This document shows positions 1 to 6,865 of a stretch of DNA of 10,780 bases, one piece after another. The notes under the pieces were generated by a model, which was not told the origin of the DNA, did not search any database, and saw only the letters and a program-made list of their open reading frames with translations. A program made the translations under genes and the position numbers. Position 1 is the first letter of the stretch; the number at the start of each line of letters is the position of its first letter. The DNA is taken from NCBI GenBank assembly GCA_964461295.1, contig CAYWTX010000470.1, positions 1 to 10,780 of the forward strand, given 5' to 3'. Source of the DNA: CAYWTX01 sp964461295. Its GTDB lineage: Bacteria > Planctomycetota > Phycisphaerae > SM23-33.

Positions 1-134
1 GTCGGAGACCTGTGCCACCTGGGAAACGTGAACAAGTTGTTTCGTGACGGCGCCTTACGCCCCAGGCTGAACCCTGATCGCCCCTTCCGGGCGAAGAGGG
101 ACAAAGGCCGCTTTTGCAATTCTTTCACAAAACC

Positions 135-1403
135 TCACTCCTCCGCCTGCTGGGGCTTCTCCACGCGCTCGATGCGCAGGCGGGTGATCTTCCGCTCGTC
201 GGCCGCCAGGACCGTGAACTTCGCGCCCGCCGCATCGAGCGTCTCTCCCACGGCCGGAACGTACCCCAACTCGCTGAACACGAACCCGGCCACGGTGTCG
301 TAGTCCTCGTCCTCGGGCAACTCCAGACCCATCTCGTCGTTCAACTCGCCGACGCGGAGGCGGGCGTCCACCTCGGCCGTGCGATCGTCCAGCCGCTTCA
401 TCTGCTGCGGCTCGACCTCGTCGTACTCGTCGTCGATGTCGCCGACGATCTCCTCCAGCAGGTCCTCGATGCTGGCGATTCCGGCCGTGCCGCCGTACTC
501 GTCCAGCACCACGGCGATGTGCACTTTACGGCGTTTGAACTCGCGGAGCAAGTCGGCCAGGCGTACGGTCTCGGGCACGAAGTAGGGCTTTCGCATGATC
601 TGCCGCAGCGGCGCGGGCGGCTTGTCCACGTACAGCAGCAGGTCCTTGGCGTAGAGGATGCCGATGATGTTGTCCAGGTCGCCCTCGAAGACCGGCACGC
701 GGGTGTGCCCGCCGTCCACGATCCGCCGGCACGCCTCGGCCCAGGGCACGTCGGCCGGCACGGCGTATATCTCCGTCCGCGGCGTCATGATCTCGTCAAC
801 CTGCTTGCCGCCGAACGCCATCACCGACTCGATCATCTCCACTTCCTCGGCCCCGACGGCGCCCTCGGCCTGGCCGTCGGTCGCGGCCTGCATGATCTCG
901 GCCTTGAGGGCCTCATCGTTCTCCTGAGCATCCTCCGAAGCGCCGCTCAGGCGGCGGATGGGCAGGTCGAAGGCCGACATGACCGCCACGATCGGCCACA
1001 GCGCGTAGCGGCAGGCGACCAGCACGCCCACGGTCGAGGCGACGACGCGTTCGGCCGCGTAGGCGCCCCACGCATGCGGGATGCCCACGCCGAAGACGGT
1101 GATCACGCCGGCGGCGGTGGCGGCCGCCGCCAGCAGACGCCACGGGCCCTCGTCCTGCCACACCTCGAACAGGTACACCATCGCGATGGTCAGCACGAGG
1201 TTGAACAGCGATCGCAGGAACCCCGCCGTCAGCCGCAGCGAGCGCAGGTGGCGGTCGAGCAGTTCCAGGCGGCGCTGCCCGCTGCGACCCGTCAGCAACT
1301 CCTCCAATTGCGTCCACCGCGCAACCCGAAGGGCCGTGCCGGTCAACGCGAAGAAGCACGACAGGGCCGTCGCCCCCAGAACGACCCAGATGAGATGACC
1401 CAC
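135..1403 (-). CDS. CNNM/CBS/CorC-domain membrane protein (HlyC/CorC family)
   Basis: This 422-residue protein belongs to the HlyC/CorC (CNNM) family, inner-membrane proteins linked to Mg2+/Co2+ efflux. The N-terminal part (about 1-150) has hydrophobic segments near 3-24, 61-82, 90-110 and 121-145, as in the CNNM (DUF21) domain. A CBS pair follows at about 205-328, opened by the family motif MTPRTEIYAVPAD (206-218) and ending in the highly conserved VLDEYGGTAGIASIEDLLEE (299-318) and VGDIDDEYDE. A CorC/HlyC C-terminal domain covers about 335-415, including DYDTVAGFVFSELG. Length is normal for the family. The start is GTG, with a GGAG about 10 nt upstream and no in-frame ATG before it. It lies downstream of trpA on the same strand, with a 190-bp gap holding its own promoter. 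The exact ion or role cannot be told from sequence; many family members are only assumed to be transporters. Confidence 0.93.
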   Translation of the reverse strand: MGHLIWVVLGATALSCFFALTGTALRVARWTQLEELLTGRSGQRRLELLDRHLRSLRLTAGFLRSLFNLVLTIAMVYLFEVWQDEGPWRLLAAAATAAGVITVFGVGIPHAWGAYAAERVVASTVGVLVACRYALWPIVAVMSAFDLPIRRLSGASEDAQENDEALKAEIMQAATDGQAEGAVGAEEVEMIESVMAFGGKQVDEIMTPRTEIYAVPADVPWAEACRRIVDGGHTRVPVFEGDLDNIIGILYAKDLLLYVDKPPAPLRQIMRKPYFVPETVRLADLLREFKRRKVHIAVVLDEYGGTAGIASIEDLLEEIVGDIDDEYDEVEPQQMKRLDDRTAEVDARLRVGELNDEMGLELPEDEDYDTVAGFVFSELGYVPAVGETLDAAGAKFTVLAADERKITRLRIERVEKPQQAEE

Positions 1404-1496
1404 GATGTCCAGACTCCGTCCAGCCCGCCCTGCGCCGCGGACCGCGCCGTTCCAGATGCCCCGGCCACGCAGGGACCGGACATTGCAGCGCTCAAC

Positions 1497-1525
1497 AGTC
1501 TAGGCCCTTCAGCGGAGAAGGTCAA
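1497..1525 (-). promoter_or_regulatory. Sigma70-type promoter for the CorC-family gene
   Basis: On the minus strand a -35 box TTGACC (1520-1525) and a -10 box TAGACT (1497-1502) are separated by exactly 17 bp. They match the consensus at 5/6 and 4/6 positions. Transcription would start near 1490, giving a leader of about 87 nt before the GTG at 1403. The promoter lies between the trpA stop (1594) and the CorC-family gene, so that gene can be expressed separately from the trp genes. No convincing terminator is visible after trpA, so readthrough is also possible. Confidence 0.55.
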
Positions 1526-1593
1526 AAGACGTTGGGGCGGGCGCCGCGGCGGTTCCCTTCTCCTGGTTGCCTGCGCCCTGTGTGCCACTGTGG

Positions 1594-2412
1594 TCATGCT
1601 ACCGGCTTCAGCAGTTCGCTCACCAGCTCGCCCGCCGCGGCCACCATCTGCTCACGCGCGGCGGATTTCCGTTCGGTCAGCTTCTTCACGATGGCCGAAC
1701 CGACGATGGCGCCGTCGGCCACCTTGCACACATTGGCCACCGTCTCGGCGTTGCTGATGCCGAAGCCCACGCAGATCGGCGTCTCGGTGTGCTTGCGCAG
1801 TTCCGCGACGGCTGCGATGGTCTCCGGCGGCAGGCGGTCGCGCGCCCCGGTGATCCCCGCCACCGAGACAAAATACACAAACCCGCGGCTGGCGCGGGCG
1901 ATCTCCGCCTGTCGCGGCGGCGGCGTGGTCGGGGCCACCAGCAGCACGTTGGCCAGGCCCTTGGCCGCCGCCAGGGCCTCCACCGGCCTGGCCTCTTCCA
2001 CCGGCAGGTCAGGAATGATCGTCCCGTCGAACCCCGCCCCCGCCGCGGCCGCGAAGAACGCCTCCACCCCGCGCCGGAAGACGATCGAGTAGCTCACCAT
2101 CGCGAGCACGGCCATCTTGCCGCCGCCGCGCCGGTAGGCCCGCACGGTGTCGAAGATCCGCCCGGTGTTCACCCCGGCCGCCAGCGCCTCGGCATACGAC
2201 GCCTGGATCACCGGCCCGTCGGCAACCGGGTCGCTGAACGGCACGCCGAGTTCGCACACGCGCACGCCCCGCGCCTCGAAGTCCCGCAACAGCGCCAGCG
2301 TCACGTCGAGGTCCGGGTAACCGGCCGTGACAAAAGGCAGCAGCGTCTGCTTGCCCGCGGCACGCAGGGAGGAGAAGGTCTGCACAACACGATTTGTCGC
2401 TCTCACGGTCAT
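1594..2412 (-). CDS. trpA: Tryptophan synthase alpha subunit
   Basis: TrpA (EC 4.2.1.20, alpha reaction) cleaves indole-3-glycerol phosphate to indole and glyceraldehyde 3-phosphate and passes indole to TrpB through a tunnel in the cytosolic alpha2beta2 complex. The product is 272 residues, close to the usual 268, and is a TIM barrel. The catalytic block CELGVPFSDPVADGPVIQ gives Glu54 and Asp65, spaced as E. coli Glu49 and Asp60. Other family stretches are LLPFVTAGYPD (24-34), IIPDLPVEE, YFVSVAGITGARD and ICVGFGISNAE (phosphate site). An in-frame ATG exists upstream at 2529, but it would add 39 residues lying inside the preceding ATPase gene and unlike any TrpA. ATG 2412 places the start where homologues begin. 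The ATPase stop codon ends 10 nt upstream, and no strong Shine-Dalgarno is visible, so translation may be coupled to the upstream gene. Confidence 0.97.
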   Translation of the reverse strand: MTVRATNRVVQTFSSLRAAGKQTLLPFVTAGYPDLDVTLALLRDFEARGVRVCELGVPFSDPVADGPVIQASYAEALAAGVNTGRIFDTVRAYRRGGGKMAVLAMVSYSIVFRRGVEAFFAAAAGAGFDGTIIPDLPVEEARPVEALAAAKGLANVLLVAPTTPPPRQAEIARASRGFVYFVSVAGITGARDRLPPETIAAVAELRKHTETPICVGFGISNAETVANVCKVADGAIVGSAIVKKLTERKSAAREQMVAAAGELVSELLKPVA

Positions 2413-2422
2413 GGGAATCCCG

Positions 2423-4207
2423 TTAGTTGGCTCCAGGCTTTGCTTTGCCGGCCACGGCCACGATGAGATCAAGCTTCTTCCGAATCTCCGGATCGATTTG
2501 GTCGCTCGGCAGGAATCGCACCAGGTCACAATACGTGCTCTTGCGGAGCACTATGGGCAGAGCCAGACGTTTGGAGAACTCCTTGAACAGAGGGTCAAGG
2601 AAGTCGTCCGAAACCTTGCAGTCTGGTGACCATGGCGAAGGCTTACTGAGTAGTTCAAGGGCCGTGGTGACCTGAGCGATGGCCTCGCCCATCACCTGCT
2701 GTCGTCGGTCCGCCTCGGCCTTGCCGAAGAGGTCATCCGGCTGCCCATGCCCGGCGAACGCCATCAGGACGTCTTGGGTACAGAAGTAGTTCTCGATCTC
2801 CCTTCGTGACCACATTGCCTCCACGAGGGGGGCTTCCGTGGGCAGCTCCCTCTCAAGTCTGTCGAAGATCGCCACTCCTGCCAGATCGGACTTGGCTTCC
2901 CGCAACCCGTGGAAGTGTTGCCTGGCCCTTTGCGGCAGGTTCCCAACGTAGCACACAAAGGGGCGTTCCAGGAACTTCTCGGCTTCATGTTTCAAGAGAC
3001 GAGCGCATTCTCGGAGGATGGCCAAGTCTGTGGCATCCTCCAGATACAGGATCCAACCTGTCTGCTCAGCTTGGTAGTACTGGTCAAACCCGATTTCACT
3101 GAGTGCTTTCAGCACCTGGCTCCCCCGATCCGTCAGCGTGTGGGGTCTCCCGACAAAGGCGATCACCCGCCCCCTTGTAGCCGCTTCGTTCAGCACGACC
3201 TCTGAATGACTGGCAGCGATGACCTGTGCGCCCATCTTGTCGGCTGTTTCTGAAAGGAGTTGGTAAGTCTGTCGCTGCCGAAGAATCTCAAGATGGGCAT
3301 CCGGTTCGTCTAAGAGCAGCACAGTCCTTGGATTCGCGTGGAGGTGGGCCAGAAGCAAGAGGGTCTGCTGCAAGCCTCTCCCTGAAGCGGCCAGGTCCAG
3401 GCGCACCCCGTTGCGTTCCAGATACCCCATCGTGATCTCACCGCGTTCCTTGACGTGCTTGGGGTCTTCAAGGTCAACCCCAAACAACGAACGTATCTGC
3501 GCCTGCAGCTCCTTCCACTGCCCCGGCTGGTTCTCGTAAATCTGGTAGCAGAGATTCCGCAAAACCTGAGCGGTCTGCCCCTGACCTACCAAGAGACCTA
3601 TCCTCCCCGGCTCCCATTTCGGTTCATCCGCGGCCAGCCCAGACATTGGCGGAAGGTAAGCCATAGCGGGAACCCTTGCTTGAGAATCCTTGCCCGGCAA
3701 CTCCAAGGAGGACTCTATCATGGCTTCAGGTATAGTGGTGAACTCTGCTTCCTGCACAGGGGCGTCTTCGAATCCGGGCCTGCGCATGGGCCGACACACG
3801 AAGGACTCATTGTTCGTGTAGTCGAACTCAAGACCACAAGCCCATTGAGCGCCTTCATTGACGCCCTCCACGGCGATTTCAATACGGATATTGCGCGTGC
3901 TCTCTGCCTTGCCGTTCTCCTTCTTGCTCACGCTACGAACGTGCAAGTCCCTCCAAAGAAGCGATGCGCTGGGGACTGGGATGGCAACCAGGTCGCGTAC
4001 GTTGATGGCAACGCCCGGACGCTTCTTCGCTGGGGCTTTTCCGCCCCGCTTCGCCAACCACTGCCGAAGCCCGACATCCCAAAGCGTGAGGGCCTGAAGG
4101 GCTGTCGTCTTGCCGGAATTGTTTGGCCCAACAAAGACGACCGACCGCCCCAGCTCGACGTCCATGTCCAGCTTCTTGAAGTTGCTGACCTTCAGCCTTG
4201 TAAGCAT
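2423..4207 (-). CDS. AAA/ABC-type ATPase with TOPRIM-like C-terminal domain (OLD/DUF4435-like)
   Basis: This 594-residue protein has the plan of overcoming-lysogenization-defect (OLD) and PARIS-type nucleases: an SMC/ABC-like ATPase followed by a TOPRIM-like region. Visible motifs are Walker A GPNNSGKTT (27-35), an ABC-signature-like ASGRGLQQTLLLLAHL (274-289), Walker B VLLLDEPDAH (296-305) and a switch-histidine segment AASHSEVVL (331-339). The C-terminal part opens with ILYLEDATDLAILREC (386-401), which supplies the TOPRIM glutamate. It continues with GVAIFDRLERE (444-454) and MWSRREIENYFC (465-476), a signature of DUF4435-like proteins. Only one aspartate of the TOPRIM DxD pair is obvious (Asp449). 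The start is ATG, with AAAGGG 8 nt upstream. It sits between trpB (45-bp gap) and trpA (10-bp gap). Sample lines hand-counted at about 53-60% GC against about 75% for a trpB line, suggesting horizontal acquisition. Role is inferred: stand-alone phage defence or nucleic-acid surveillance. It has no known part in tryptophan synthesis. Confidence 0.85.
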   Translation of the reverse strand: MLTRLKVSNFKKLDMDVELGRSVVFVGPNNSGKTTALQALTLWDVGLRQWLAKRGGKAPAKKRPGVAINVRDLVAIPVPSASLLWRDLHVRSVSKKENGKAESTRNIRIEIAVEGVNEGAQWACGLEFDYTNNESFVCRPMRRPGFEDAPVQEAEFTTIPEAMIESSLELPGKDSQARVPAMAYLPPMSGLAADEPKWEPGRIGLLVGQGQTAQVLRNLCYQIYENQPGQWKELQAQIRSLFGVDLEDPKHVKERGEITMGYLERNGVRLDLAASGRGLQQTLLLLAHLHANPRTVLLLDEPDAHLEILRQRQTYQLLSETADKMGAQVIAASHSEVVLNEAATRGRVIAFVGRPHTLTDRGSQVLKALSEIGFDQYYQAEQTGWILYLEDATDLAILRECARLLKHEAEKFLERPFVCYVGNLPQRARQHFHGLREAKSDLAGVAIFDRLERELPTEAPLVEAMWSRREIENYFCTQDVLMAFAGHGQPDDLFGKAEADRRQQVMGEAIAQVTTALELLSKPSPWSPDCKVSDDFLDPLFKEFSKRLALPIVLRKSTYCDLVRFLPSDQIDPEIRKKLDLIVAVAGKAKPGAN

Positions 4208-4252
4208 GTCGTCAACCCTTTCAACTCGTCTCGGACCATCGTTGCCCGGCTT

Positions 4253-5470
4253 CTACAGCTTCCCCGCGCGCCGCAGAATGCTCGCGATTTCCATGCAGTC
4301 CTTGTCGCCGCGCCCGCTCAGGTTCACCAGCACGATCTTGTCCTTGCCCATCTTCGGGGCAAGCTTGATCGCCTCGGCCACCGCGTGGGCGCTCTCCAGC
4401 GCCGGGATGATCCCCTCCGTGCGGCTCAGCGTCATCACGGCCGCGATCGCCTCATCGTCGCCGGCGGTCGTGTAGCTCACGCGGCCGGCGTCCTTCCAGT
4501 ATGCGTGCTCGGGCCCCACGCCGGGGTAGTCCAGACCCGCCGAGATGCTGTGCACCGGGGCCGTCTGGCCGTCGGCGTCCTGCAAAACGTAGCTCAGGCT
4601 GCCGTGCAGCACGCCGGGCTTGCCCGCGCACAGGCTGGCCGCGTGATCGCCATACTCCATGCTGCGCCCGCCGGCCTCCACGCCGACCAGCCTCACTTCC
4701 GTGTCGTTCTCCAGCGGCTTGAACATCCCGCTGGCGTTGCTCCCGCCGCCCACGCAGGCGACGACGACATCCGGCAGCCGCCCCTCCGCCTCCAGCATCT
4801 GCCGCCGCGCCTCGCGACCGATCACGCTCTGGAACTCCGTGACGATGGCCGGGAACGGGTGCGGCCCCGCCACCGTTCCCAGCACGTAGTGCGTGTGAGC
4901 GACGCTGCCCATCCAGTCGCGCATCGCCTCGTTCAGGGCGTCCTTCAGCGTGCACTGGCCGGTCGTCACGCCGACTACCCGCGCGCCCATCAGCTTCATG
5001 CGGAAAACGTTCAACTCCTGGCGGCGGATGTCCTCCGTGCCCATGTACACGTCGCACTCCAGACCGAACACCGCCGCCGCCGTCGCCGTCGCCACGCCGT
5101 GCTGGCCGGCGCCGGTCTCGGCAATCACGCGCCTCTTGCCCATCCGCAGCGCCAGCAGCCCCTGGCCAAGCGTGTTGTTGATCTTGTGCGCGCCGGTGTG
5201 GTTCATGTCCTCGCGCTTCAGGTACACCTTCGCCCCGCCGAGCTGCGCCGTCAGGCGCCGGCACAGGTACAACTCGCTGGGGCGCCCGGCGATCTCGCGG
5301 TAGCAGCGGTCCAACTCGGCGCCGAACGCGGCATCCGCCTTGGCGGAGGCGTACTCGCGCTGGAGCTGGTGCAGCGCGGGCATGAGGGTCTCGGGCACGA
5401 ATTGGCCGCCGTATGCGCCGAAGTACCCTTCACGCTTCGCCGCGGGCGGCTTAGTTGTCTTCCGGGCCAT
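4253..5470 (-). CDS. trpB: Tryptophan synthase beta subunit
   Basis: TrpB (EC 4.2.1.20, beta reaction) uses pyridoxal phosphate to condense indole with L-serine into tryptophan. The product has 405 residues, the normal TrpB1 length. The PLP lysine is Lys96 in NHTGAHKINNTLGQG. The catalytic glutamate is Glu118 in AETGAGQHGVATA. The phosphate-binding loop GGGSNA starts at 241. All three are offset by +9 from E. coli numbering. YFGAYGGQFVPETLMPAL (16-33) is the typical N-terminus. The in-frame frame stays open to 6046, but ATG 5470 is chosen: AAGGA lies 8 nt upstream and the protein then begins like its homologues. The gene is first in the minus-strand block, and trpA lies beyond an inserted ATPase gene instead of following directly. 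Confidence 0.97.
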   Translation of the reverse strand: MARKTTKPPAAKREGYFGAYGGQFVPETLMPALHQLQREYASAKADAAFGAELDRCYREIAGRPSELYLCRRLTAQLGGAKVYLKREDMNHTGAHKINNTLGQGLLALRMGKRRVIAETGAGQHGVATATAAAVFGLECDVYMGTEDIRRQELNVFRMKLMGARVVGVTTGQCTLKDALNEAMRDWMGSVAHTHYVLGTVAGPHPFPAIVTEFQSVIGREARRQMLEAEGRLPDVVVACVGGGSNASGMFKPLENDTEVRLVGVEAGGRSMEYGDHAASLCAGKPGVLHGSLSYVLQDADGQTAPVHSISAGLDYPGVGPEHAYWKDAGRVSYTTAGDDEAIAAVMTLSRTEGIIPALESAHAVAEAIKLAPKMGKDKIVLVNLSGRGDKDCMEIASILRRAGKL

Positions 5471-5496
5471 CGAATGCTTCCTTCGCGAAAACGCCA

Positions 5497-5502
5497 AGTA
5501 TA
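5497..5502 (-). promoter_or_regulatory. Candidate -10 box for trpB
   Basis: TATACT on the minus strand (5/6 to TATAAT) lies 26 bp before the trpB ATG and would give a leader of about 20 nt containing the Shine-Dalgarno. No recognisable -35 box occurs 16-18 bp upstream, so the call rests on the -10 box and position alone. No leader peptide or attenuator with tandem Trp codons was found in this short leader. Confidence 0.35.
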
Positions 5503-5573
5503 CACTGCCCGGCGCATCAGCGGGAGATCCTGGCGACCGAGGGGCGCGACCGTGGTTGCGTGCATCGCAACGC

Positions 5574-5703
5574 GTAGGCTGGGTCGAGGACGCGGCCTTC
5601 GGCCGCCCGAGGAGACCCACCTTTCCCAGCCGAGGGCGTAAACCCATGCGTTGGCGTGGAAGGCGCGGCTCGGCGTCCCTTGGGGAACCTTGACCCGGCC
5701 TAC
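5574..5703. repeat. Folded palindromic intergenic element, about 130 bp
   Basis: The outer arms 5574-5589 (GTAGGCTGGGTCGAGG) and 5688-5703 (CCTTGACCCGGCCTAC) are complementary at 14 of 16 positions, and the other two are G-T wobbles. Inside are a perfect hairpin GCGGCC-TTC-GGCCGC (5592-5606), an alternative stem TGGGTC/GACCCA (5580-5585 with 5614-5619) enclosing it, and a second pair GCCGAG/CTCGGC (5629-5634 with 5669-5674). It has no ORF of its own. It resembles dispersed palindromic repeats with a GTAGG(C/G)TGGGTCGAG start, but a second copy is not present in this window. It could be a miniature mobile element, a REP-like repeat or a structured RNA. Confidence 0.5.
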
Positions 5704-5718
5704 AGCGGGTCGCCGCCC

Positions 5719-5730
5719 CCGCAATTGCGG
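5719..5730. promoter_or_regulatory. Perfect 12-bp palindrome, operator candidate
   Basis: CCGCAATTGCGG is fully self-complementary and lies 92 bp before the sugar-isomerase ATG in the divergent intergenic region. Its size and symmetry suit a dimeric repressor site, for example a sugar-responsive regulator. No regulator gene is present in the window, and a 12-bp palindrome can arise by chance in GC-rich DNA. Confidence 0.25.
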
Positions 5731-5822
5731 TCGTGCACCCCGGCAGCACGCGCCGTTGCTTTTCACCGCCCACGCACGTACCGTATGCCGCGTTGGCAAC
5801 CAACACAGAAGGAGACACGCAA

Positions 5823-6857
5823 ATGTCCGGCCAATTCCGCTTCTCGTTCGGGCCCTGGAACATCCACACCGGCGGCGACCCGTTCGGCCCCGAGGTCCGG
5901 AAGCCGCTCACGTTCGCCAGGAAGCTCGCCCTGTACAAGGGCCTCGGCTTCGACGGCGTGCAGTTCCACGACGACGACGCCGTGCCGGACATGAACGACC
6001 TGTCCCCCGAGCAGATCGCGCGCAAGGCCGCGGCCGTGGCGAGCAAACTCGCCGACGCCGGCCTCGTGGCCGAGTTCGTCGCCCCGCGCTTGTGGGAGGA
6101 CCCGCGGACGATCGACGGCGGCTACACGTCCAACGACGCCCGCTGCCGCCGCTACGCCATCGAGCGAAGCAAGCGCACCATCGACATCGCCAATGCACTC
6201 GGCACCGACCTTATCGTCCTGTGGCTCGCCCGCGAAGGCACCTACATCCGCGAGGCCAAGGACAGCCGCACCGCCGTCGGGCGGCTCGTCGAGGCCGTCA
6301 ACGCCATGCTGGAATACGACCCGAAGGTGCGGCTGGCCATCGAACCCAAGCCCAACGAGCCGATGGACCAGGCGTACATCCCGACGACCGGGCACGCCAT
6401 CGCGCTGGGGCACCTCACCGTGGACCACAGCCGCGTCGGCGTGAACATCGAGTCGGCCCACGCGATCCTGGCCGGGCTGGACCCCTCCGACGAGATGGGC
6501 TTCGCCCTGGCGCACGGCAAGCTCTGGTCGGTGCACCTCAACGACCAGAACGGGCTGAAGTTCGACGAGGACAAGACCTTCGGCGCCGCCGACCTGCGCC
6601 GGGCGCTCAACCAGGTCCGCGTGCTGGACCGCCACGACTACGGGCGGCGCGGCGAATGGGTCGGCCTGGACGTCAAGGCCATGCGCACCCAGAAGGACGG
6701 CGCGGCCACGCGGCACCTGGCCAACAGTCGCGAGATGTTCCTGCGCCTGCTGAAGGTGTCCCGCGGCCTCAACCAGAAAGCCCTGGACGAGATGATCGCC
6801 CGCCGCGATTACGAGGAGCTGGAAATCACGATCCTGAAAGCGATGATGGGCAAGTGA
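5823..6857 (+). CDS. Xylose-isomerase-fold sugar isomerase (TIM barrel)
   Basis: This 344-residue protein aligns by eye with class I xylose isomerase (EC 5.3.1.5; Streptomyces type about 388 residues) over nearly its whole length. It should act as a two-metal ketose-aldose isomerase in the cytosol. Seen motifs are VQFHDDDAVP (46-55; catalytic His49), WLAREGTYIREAKD (134-147), AIEPKPNEP (172-180; Glu174 and Lys176), GVNIESAH (206-213; Glu210 and His213), KFDEDKTFGAADLR (246-259; Asp248 and Asp250) and GLDVKA (281-286; Asp283). At the position of the metal ligand Asp245 of Streptomyces XI it has His238 in SVHLNDQNG, as in L-rhamnose-isomerase-type enzymes, so the substrate may not be xylose. 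ATG 5823 is chosen over the in-frame ATG at 5733 because AAGGAG lies 8 nt upstream and the protein then starts at FRFSFGPW, as in homologues. It stands alone, divergent from trpB and convergent with the thioredoxin. Confidence 0.88.
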   Translation: MSGQFRFSFGPWNIHTGGDPFGPEVRKPLTFARKLALYKGLGFDGVQFHDDDAVPDMNDLSPEQIARKAAAVASKLADAGLVAEFVAPRLWEDPRTIDGGYTSNDARCRRYAIERSKRTIDIANALGTDLIVLWLAREGTYIREAKDSRTAVGRLVEAVNAMLEYDPKVRLAIEPKPNEPMDQAYIPTTGHAIALGHLTVDHSRVGVNIESAHAILAGLDPSDEMGFALAHGKLWSVHLNDQNGLKFDEDKTFGAADLRRALNQVRVLDRHDYGRRGEWVGLDVKAMRTQKDGAATRHLANSREMFLRLLKVSRGLNQKALDEMIARRDYEELEITILKAMMGK

Positions 6858-6865
6858 CGCCGCGC

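Larger units (their letters stand above)
5471..5822. other. Divergent intergenic region trpB / sugar isomerase
   Basis: The 352 bp between two divergent start codons hold no credible gene. From left to right they contain the trpB ribosome-binding site and -10 box, the folded palindromic element (5574-5703), a perfect 12-bp palindrome CCGCAATTGCGG (5719-5730) and a small inverted repeat GTTGG-CAA-CCAAC (5792-5804). The isomerase Shine-Dalgarno AAGGAG follows. No convincing sigma70 promoter was found for the isomerase. Confidence 0.6.

Noticed and set aside
79..93. Hairpin CGCCC-CTTCC-GGGCG downstream of the CorC-family gene, as a terminator
   Set aside because: The stem is only 5 bp and no T-run follows on the minus strand, so it does not qualify as an intrinsic terminator.
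114..1757. Long plus-strand open frame of 547 codons
   Set aside because: It lies antisense to the CorC-family gene and has His/Arg/Leu-rich low-complexity translation without family motifs. It is a GC-driven shadow.
3455..5641. Plus-strand open frame of 728 codons
   Set aside because: It is antisense to the ATPase start and all of trpB. The translation is rich in Arg, His, Ala and Leu with no recognisable domain, and trpB on the other strand is certain.
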